This document shows positions 58,242 to 64,000 of a stretch of DNA of 64,000 nucleotides, one piece after another (the stretch's first letter is position 1; each line of letters starts with the position of its first letter). The notes beneath the pieces are model-generated. The model was not told the DNA's origin. It ran no database searches and saw nothing but the letters and a program-made list of their open reading frames with translations. Source of the DNA: Cladophialophora immunda. Its lineage: Eukaryota > Ascomycota > Eurotiomycetes > Chaetothyriales > Herpotrichiellaceae. The stretch lies in contig NW_015622550.1 of assembly GCF_000835495.1 (NCBI RefSeq), positions 4,298 through 68,297 of the forward strand. The letters are read 5' to 3'. The position numbers were made by a program, and so were the translations under genes.

Positions 58242-59343
58242 GGCCGGCTGTTGCTGTTGCTGTTGCTGTTGCTGTAGCTGTAGCTGTAGCTGTAGCTGTA
58301 GCTCTTTGCGAAATATAATACGCATACAAATATAGCGAACCGAATAGAAGACTTGAACTCCGCGATTTAAACCTGACACGCCGTCTCCAGAGGCGGGTGG
58401 AACAGCCGCACTTTGGATAGTCGCGAGGACGGCGAATGGATGAGAACCTAGGCCACCATCAATACAGATTTGGACTCTAGTGCGCTTGGGTGGCTGTCAA
58501 ACCGCAAAAATAGTCCAATTGTGCTGCCGTCGTTTCCAGGTTGCCACCCTTCTTTGGCGGGATTGCTTGTGAAACCTGACCTTGTATTCGCCCAGTCTAC
58601 TCCTGTCTTTGGACGTTCTTCAGGAGACCAGAGCCGTGCAAAATATCACCAGAGCACATGCATGGCGCCCTGTCTCCGCGGGCTGGCGGTTTATCCGAGG
58701 CCAAAGAGGGTCTCGCATTACAAGCCAGCAAAAATGATCGCTCCGCGTACCGCTCGCCTTCATCCCGCACCTGGTCCTGCTCCATTACCAAATTTGCTAG
58801 ACAGCATCCGCAATTCCGCCTTTCGGCCGCCTGTTATCAGGACCGCTATGCATTGGCTATAATCACGCCAGCGTTCTTCTATCGTGGGCGGCCATTCTGG
58901 GCACGCAAAGTCGTGATTCTCCATACCAGCGTTAGACTTTGTGGAGCACGCTTCAAATCTTGTATTAGTCAAATTTCAATGACACTGTGTCTAAGCATAT
59001 TGCTCAGGGATAGTGAGGCTCTCATAAGGCCGACAGAGCGTAGAAGGAGAGGCATGTAATCATTCTTGCAGTTGCTTTGGTACTGAAATCGGGTGGGGCT
59101 ATACTCGAGCATATCCAGTACAGAGCACGCCCTAACTGAAATCGATGCCAATTTGCTTTTCGTGCAATCAGGTCCTCTGATCCGGACGACTGGACCAGGA
59201 ACTGCAATCCTTGGGACTAAACAAAGTCGAAGTGCAGGGTACAAAACGAGCACAATCTGAGAACTATAGCGGCCGAAATCGTCCTGGCGGTGATTCTCAA
59301 GCTTCTTGTAGGCCACCCCACACCATTCACACCTCTCATAGGC
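58242..59343. promoter_or_regulatory. Monooxygenase upstream region
   Basis: 1.1 kb between the monooxygenase start and the transporter stop (both minus strand). Open frames here (58,470-58,862 and 58,658-59,059, plus strand) have no recognisable domain and overlap each other, so I do not call a gene. Confidence 0.45.
58247..58303. repeat. Hexanucleotide microsatellite upstream of the monooxygenase
   Basis: About five TGTTGC units followed by about five TGTAGC units immediately upstream of the monooxygenase ATG. If translation began further upstream they would encode Gln and Leu-Gln runs. Confidence 0.9.
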
Positions 59344-61182
59344 CTACACCTGTCGCTTTCCTCCAGCCGTTTCCAGAGCTGAAACATATTTGGAAAACTT
59401 GCGTGGAGGGATCTTGTTCTCATACATCTCATCGAGTTCGGCCTGGGTTCTGTTCTTGGTCTGGATTGGATCTGAAATTAGCGTCCAGTCTGCGGACGAG
59501 CAAGAGAAGGGTGTTAAATACCTCTGGGACCAAAAAGTAATTTCCAATGGTTGCCAGTGCCGTTGTGATGACGAACAGGAACAAAGTCCTGGTTCCCCAA
59601 TTGCGAGCACTTGGCCCAGAAGACGCAAGCATGTATGGAACAGCCACGGTCAATATCGTGGAAGTCAAATCGTAGGTCATGGTAGAGAAAGCTGCCGTTC
59701 TAGCCTTGAGGCGAGGAGTGCCCGTCTCCGAGACCAATGCCCACGAGACTCCAGCGAAGGACGAGGCGTACGAGAAGACCCAAAGAAAAACGAAGGCCAG
59801 TGCGGCGTTGTTGAGTGCCTTCGTCTTGTGAAAGCATCCAGTAACGGCAATGACCAGATTGCAGATGGTGCAGCAAATGCCACCTGTAATCATCAGAGTT
59901 CGTCGTCCAACCAGTTCAACCGTAAAGAAGGAGCAGATCAGGCCGACCAGCAACACAATAGTGACGATCATAGTGGCCAAGAATGGATCTCCGATACCAG
60001 CCTGTTGAACGAAGTAGGAGGTGTAGGTGAAAACAACAATCACTCCGGAGAATATCTGGGTAGAGATTGCCAAAGAGGCCGCAGCAGTTCGGATTCGGTT
60101 CGTGCCCTGGAACAGCTCCATCCAGGATGCAGCGGACGAATCGGCTCTCTGTCGTTCCAGCTCATACTTGATGGCGTTCATCTCGTGATCCGGGTCGAAC
60201 GTACTCACGTGCTTGTAGACGCGGTTCAGCACCTTGAGTGCCTTTTCGTCCTGCCCTTTGCGTGCATAGTGCCAGGGGGATTCGGGAAGCCACAACAGCC
60301 CACCAAAAATCCAAAGTCCATGAAAGGCCCATTCCGTGTAGATGGCACGGCGCCAGTCGAGCGGGTTGTGGTTTTGAATCACATACAAGATGACTGATGC
60401 CAGCAGCTGACCAATCGCGAATAGAAAGCCATAGAGCATGAGAAAAGTCCCCCGAATCTGCGGAGGCGCAAGCTCGGTCACATACTACGTCCAATCAACG
60501 CTCCATCATATTCAGTCATTGAATGGGTTCGACTTACAACTGGGACAGTGGCAGTGGTGAGACCCTGCGCAACGCCGAACACAAGCTTTGCGACAGCCCA
60601 CTGTGCAGGTGCATGGGCAGTCATTTCGAGAATCGTTCCCTAGATAGTTGGTGAGTCCAGAGAGCAACACGTAAATATATCCAGCACTTACAACAATGTA
60701 GCAGCAGGTGAAGAAATACATGCCGCCCAGCCGACCAAACTTGTCGTTCCACCAACCAGCCAGCAAACTACCAAAGATCATTCCGGTTGGCATCATGGAA
60801 CCCCACAGAGAGACCGAGGACGCAGCGAGGGAAATTTTCCCTTCCGAATGGACTGTACCGAACTGGTTGATGAACCCCTGATTGCTGATGATATTGCCTG
60901 ACGGAGACATTCGTACATAATCTTTCCCGGTCGGTTGTATGGGGAGGTACTTACCAGGTAACTGGTTCTGGTAGCCATCGTTCATGACACCAAGGTTTGC
61001 CATAACGCACAGGAGCCCGGGGTACCAGAAGTACTTCAGAGCCTGGATCCTGGTAAATCTAGCAAACCCGGTGTCTTGAGCAATGATCTGACCGGCATCC
61101 TTGTCTGCACTCTCTGTGTGCACGGTCTCAGCGCCCTTCTCCTCGGGCAGAGGGTGTTGTTTGATGTTGTCACCCTGCATGA
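59344..61182 (-). CDS. MFS sugar transporter 3 (hexose/alpha-glucoside porter type), intact
   Basis: Sugar-porter MFS protein of about 530 residues, plasma membrane. Start MQGDNIKQHPLPEEKGAE at 61,182; the cytosolic N-tail precedes ALKYFWYPGLLCVMANLGVM. Introns after NQLPG, after CCYIV, after TVPV and before the C-tail all have GT..AG borders and keep frame. Motifs: WWNDKFGRLGG, YVTELAPPQIRGTFLMLYG, RRAIYTEWAF, LLWLPESPWHYARKG (PESP), VELVGRRTLMITGG (GRR), YFLVPE. The C-terminal tail reads TKNRTQAELDEMYENKIPPR and ends GGKRQV at 59,344. No lesion, unlike the other two sugar-porter-type genes. TATAAAAA on the coding strand (61,297-61,304) sits 115 bp upstream. Confidence 0.9.
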
Positions 61183-62078
61183 CTGCTAAGTCAGGTGCCA
61201 CTGGGCCTCGCAGCTTTGTGAATGCGCTAGGACAAGATGATCAAATGTTCACACAACTATGGGTGTGTTGCGGGTCGGTCTTGGGATCGGCCATCCTTTT
61301 TATATCAATCAACAATAGGGACGAAAGACCGAGGCAGAGGCCCAGAGCTTCCATGGCGTGTGATTTCCCCATGGGGCCGGTCTGTGGGGCGAACAACGGC
61401 TCGTCAGCTACTCGTATCCGTACCCTGGCATCTGCTTACGGCTGACACGGACGACTCCATACCTTGACCCGCTTTGTTACAAACACGAGAGACCCGGACA
61501 GACTCTCATTCCTTCCCCGGTCTGCTGGTTCGTCGAATTATTACGGCCTGGAAACGTGGAGAACCTCGTGGGCTCGCCTATCGATCGTAATACCACTGTG
61601 GTCATGCGCTGGGACTTGATTCTCCCTGCCTGGCACCGCGTTTGGTACGGCGGCTTTGCATGCCGCCAACCGCCAACCGCTATCCGCTCATGGCCGCCAC
61701 AAGGAGCTACCCAACCACCTCCTTTGTACGTGTAGCCGTTGATCTCTTCGCTTGGCCGCGCGGTGGAAAAGCCAGATTTTCCATCAGCCCTCGAGACACC
61801 CAAGGCGAGCCGGTTACCATCTTACCCCGCCATGGGGCACTATCGTGCTGTGGAGTTGGTTATACAGTAGCACGATGATAACCATGAGCAGTGCAGGTTG
61901 GGCTTTGGTACCGGAATCGCAAGGCGGCAAAGTTGCATGACTAATGCATATTAGAATAGGAGGGAGTTTTGCGATCTGTGCCCCCTCGATCTTTATCGAA
62001 GAGAACATATCTTGCTCAACAAGTTGCTCACGTCCTGCGCAGAGCCCTCAAGATATCTGCCACCAGAGGCTTTCCAGC
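61183..62078. promoter_or_regulatory. Bidirectional intergenic region, transporter 3 / Gfo-Idh-MocA gene
   Basis: 896 bp between divergent genes. It includes the transporter TATA box at 61,297-61,304 (minus strand). Open frames are domain-free. Confidence 0.5.
61297..61304 (-). promoter_or_regulatory. TATA box of transporter 3
   Basis: TATAAAAA on the minus strand, 115 bp before the predicted ATG, within the usual fungal distance. Confidence 0.55.
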
Positions 62079-63493
62079 ATGCCTGCACCAATCAAGACTG
62101 CTATTCTCGGGACGGGCATCGCCCTCAACCACCTGCACTGGCCGCTCTTAGGATCTTTGCCTGACATGTTCGAAGTCACGACTGTGATGGAGCGCAAAAT
62201 GGCAGGTGTTGCAAAGTCAGTGTGTGGTGACAAGATCGATGTGGTCGCCACCCTCGATGAGGTCCTCGCAAACAAGGCCGTAGAGCTCGTTGTGGTCACC
62301 ACAAGCGACAAAACCCACTTCGACTATTGCAAGCGTTCATTACGCGCCGGAAAACATGGTAAGCAACCATGGGTCTCAATTCATTTTAAATCCAAGTGGC
62401 CAGCAACCAATGCTTTGAAATCGTACAGTCTTTTCCGAAAAGCCCTTGACATACTCGTCTGTCGAGTCTGAAGAGTTAGAAAAGCTCGCGCGAGAAGCGG
62501 GCAAAATTCTCGGCGTCTTCCAGTGCCGAAGATGGGACGGTGATTATTTGACAGTCAAGAGGTTGATCGAGTCCAATACGGTGAGTGGGAACGACAATTC
62601 CCAGGGCCTGTCGTTGACTCCGGTGCCCAGCTTGGCCCCATATGCTCTTATGAGGTTTTCTATGACTTCTACCGGCCGGCGGACGTGGTTCTCGAAGGTG
62701 CTAACAACACCACCACTGAAGTCCACTGGAAAGATGACCCAGCTCAGAACGGAGGTGGCATCTACGCGACTGGGACTCACATTATCGACCAAGTCTGGTG
62801 TCTGTTCGGGTTTCCTGAGAAGATCTTGGGCCGCGTTTGGGGTGTCCGAGGCCATGGCGTGGATGACTGCGTAAGTCTTTATCACAGCGTCATATGGCGT
62901 TGTGCTTCAAGCACTCGGCAAAGATTGAGTCTAACGAATCTACCTTAGTTCGATTGCTATTTCATGTACCCTGCGCGGCCGGGTTCTATCGTGCCCCTGT
63001 TTGTACGCGCTACCACCAATTGGATATCTCCCCTCGACCCTCAACCCAAATTCGTAATCAAGGCGAGCAAAGGTGGCTTTGTGAAGCATTATGAAGACGA
63101 TCAATGGTTCGCCCTCGACAGAGGAGAGGTGAATTCTCCCTCCTATGGGACGGAGCCCGAGACCAAATGGGGAACAGCGACATTGGTGCAGCCAGATGGC
63201 TCATTTAAGAACGAGAAGTAGGTCTTCCTCTGTGATGCGACACGGCCTTTTGATGCATGAGCTCGCCATAGTTATCTCTTTTCTGTGCCTTGCTGATGGA
63301 CGGCTATAGAATCCCGACCGAGCGAGGAGACTATCGCCAAGTGTACCGCGAACTCGCCGAATCGATCTGGGCCAATGACCCGTCCAAGAACACCGTTCAG
63401 GTCTCGGTTGTTATTGAGGTGTTGAAGATAATCGAGCTTTCTCTCCGGTCCGCAAAAGAGAACAGATGGTTGATTAAGGGTGTTGATTACTAG
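62079..63493 (+). CDS. Gfo/Idh/MocA-family oxidoreductase
   Basis: NAD(P)-dependent sugar/inositol dehydrogenase-like protein of about 370 residues. It starts MPAPIKTAILGTGIALNHLH (N-terminal Rossmann GTGIA); then VATLDEVLANKAVELVVVTT, HFDYCKRSLRAGKH. Intron 1 (donor GTAAGC) joins to VFSEKPLTYSSVESEEL, with the family EKP motif carrying the catalytic Lys. Then CRRWDGDYLTVKRLIES, after intron 2 LGPICSYEVFYDFYRP, GGGIYATGTHIIDQVWCLFG (His in the GTHxxDQ motif), after intron 3 YPARPGSIVPLFVRATTNWI, then IKASKGGFVKHYEDDQ; the last exon begins IPTERGDYRQVYREL and ends KGVDY. Four introns, no lesion. It would oxidise or reduce a sugar, sugar lactone or inositol-like substrate. Confidence 0.9.
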
Positions 63494-64000
63494 ATCCACG
63501 GAAATCATAGAATTTGGCAGATGGAAGTATATATAACTCACCCTGGCTCCAGTCAACCAGCGCCTATCACAAACGCTGTCTCTCGGTTACTTCGGCCCTT
63601 CAAGGATGGGAAACAACAGAAGACTCTTCCCGAGAGTGGCCCGCTACGAGCATAAGCCCTTCATAGCCTCGTGATGTGTCATTGGTGAGCGAGAGCCTAC
63701 AACGAGCCCCTTACACCAGGCTTGTCCTAGCGCTGATAAGCAGCTCGGCTGCCGGAGGCTCACACCCAGCCAGCCACTGTAGGCGGTTCTCAACGCGGGG
63801 GAGCAAGATCAAGAATCCGAGATAAGGGTTTGTCATCATACTGAGGAGAAAGCCGGTTGAAAGCCCGCGAGCTTATCGCAGGGGACAGTAAGAACCGCAT
63901 CTCAATGGGCTGTGGCTTCTAGTACAAATATAGTCTGGCGGGCGTACTGGTACAATTCACCGTAAAGGCCGTCCAAAGCTGACCCGACTCCGTGTCTCAT
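63494..64000. other. 3' flank, nothing recognised
   Basis: About 500 bp after the last gene to the window end. No frame with a domain; normal composition without RIP signs. Confidence 0.45.

Noticed and set aside
58470..59059. Two overlapping plus-strand frames upstream of the monooxygenase
   Set aside because: No recognisable domain, no splice-supported extension, mutually overlapping in different frames.
59390..60397. 335-codon plus-strand frame
   Set aside because: Ser/Gly/Arg-rich antisense of the MFS transporter main exon; no domain.
25938..63493. Secondary-metabolite gene cluster
   Set aside because: BVMO, PhyH oxygenase and MFS genes occur in such clusters, but no PKS, NRPS, terpene or DMAT synthase core is present, while a transaldolase, a kinase and polyol dehydrogenases point to catabolism.

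Overview
The window is ascomycete (Pezizomycotina-type) nuclear DNA. The genes carry many short introns (about 45-100 bp) with GT..AG borders and CTGAC/CTAAC-like branch points, and the left 40% shows classic RIP (repeat-induced point mutation): CpA/TpG is almost absent, TpA is in large excess, and stop codons sit where Gln, Trp and Arg would be expected. No bacterial-style operons, rRNA, tRNA or CRISPR were seen.

Region 1 (1-25,773) is a RIP-mutated repeat block that looks subtelomeric. It opens with ten perfect copies of an 8-bp unit. It then holds at least three dead copies, all on the minus strand, of a large gene coding for an OrsD-like C2H2 N-terminus fused to a RecQ-type DEAD/DEAH helicase. 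The third copy is followed by two nested partial copies with identical right ends (period 3,391 bp, then 545 bp). A 287-bp solo LTR with a 5-bp target duplication is inserted in one of them. The block ends in a truncated Ty3/gypsy chromovirus relic (integrase, GPY/F-like motif, chromodomain, polypurine tract, 3' LTR). RIP stops sharply at the LTR end.

Region 2 (25,938-43,300 and 53,680-63,500) is a dense set of intron-rich metabolic genes with normal base composition: transaldolase, two aldo-keto reductases, five short-chain dehydrogenases (SDRs), two zinc polyol/alcohol dehydrogenases, a PRK/uridine-kinase-type P-loop kinase, a PhyH-type dioxygenase, a Baeyer-Villiger monooxygenase, a Gfo/Idh/MocA oxidoreductase, four MFS transporters and one Zn2Cys6 regulator. 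There is no PKS, NRPS or terpene synthase. The set fits oxidoreductive uptake and catabolism of an uncommon polyol or sugar: transport, oxidation to a ketose or lactone, phosphorylation, then transaldolase entry to central metabolism. The substrate cannot be read from sequence.

Region 3 (43,305-53,068), in the middle of the cluster, is decaying. Four of its five genes (an SDR, two paralogous sugar transporters and an aldo-keto reductase) carry stops, frameshifts, a dead splice donor or a transposon. One transporter is split by a 332-bp hAT-like MITE with an 8-bp target duplication. The SDR at 48,634-50,033 between them looks intact. The lesions are mostly not RIP-type, so this is relaxed selection on part of the cluster rather than spread of RIP from the repeat block.

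Gene models were joined by eye from reading frames, splice consensus and family resemblance. Exon borders are approximate unless given exactly.
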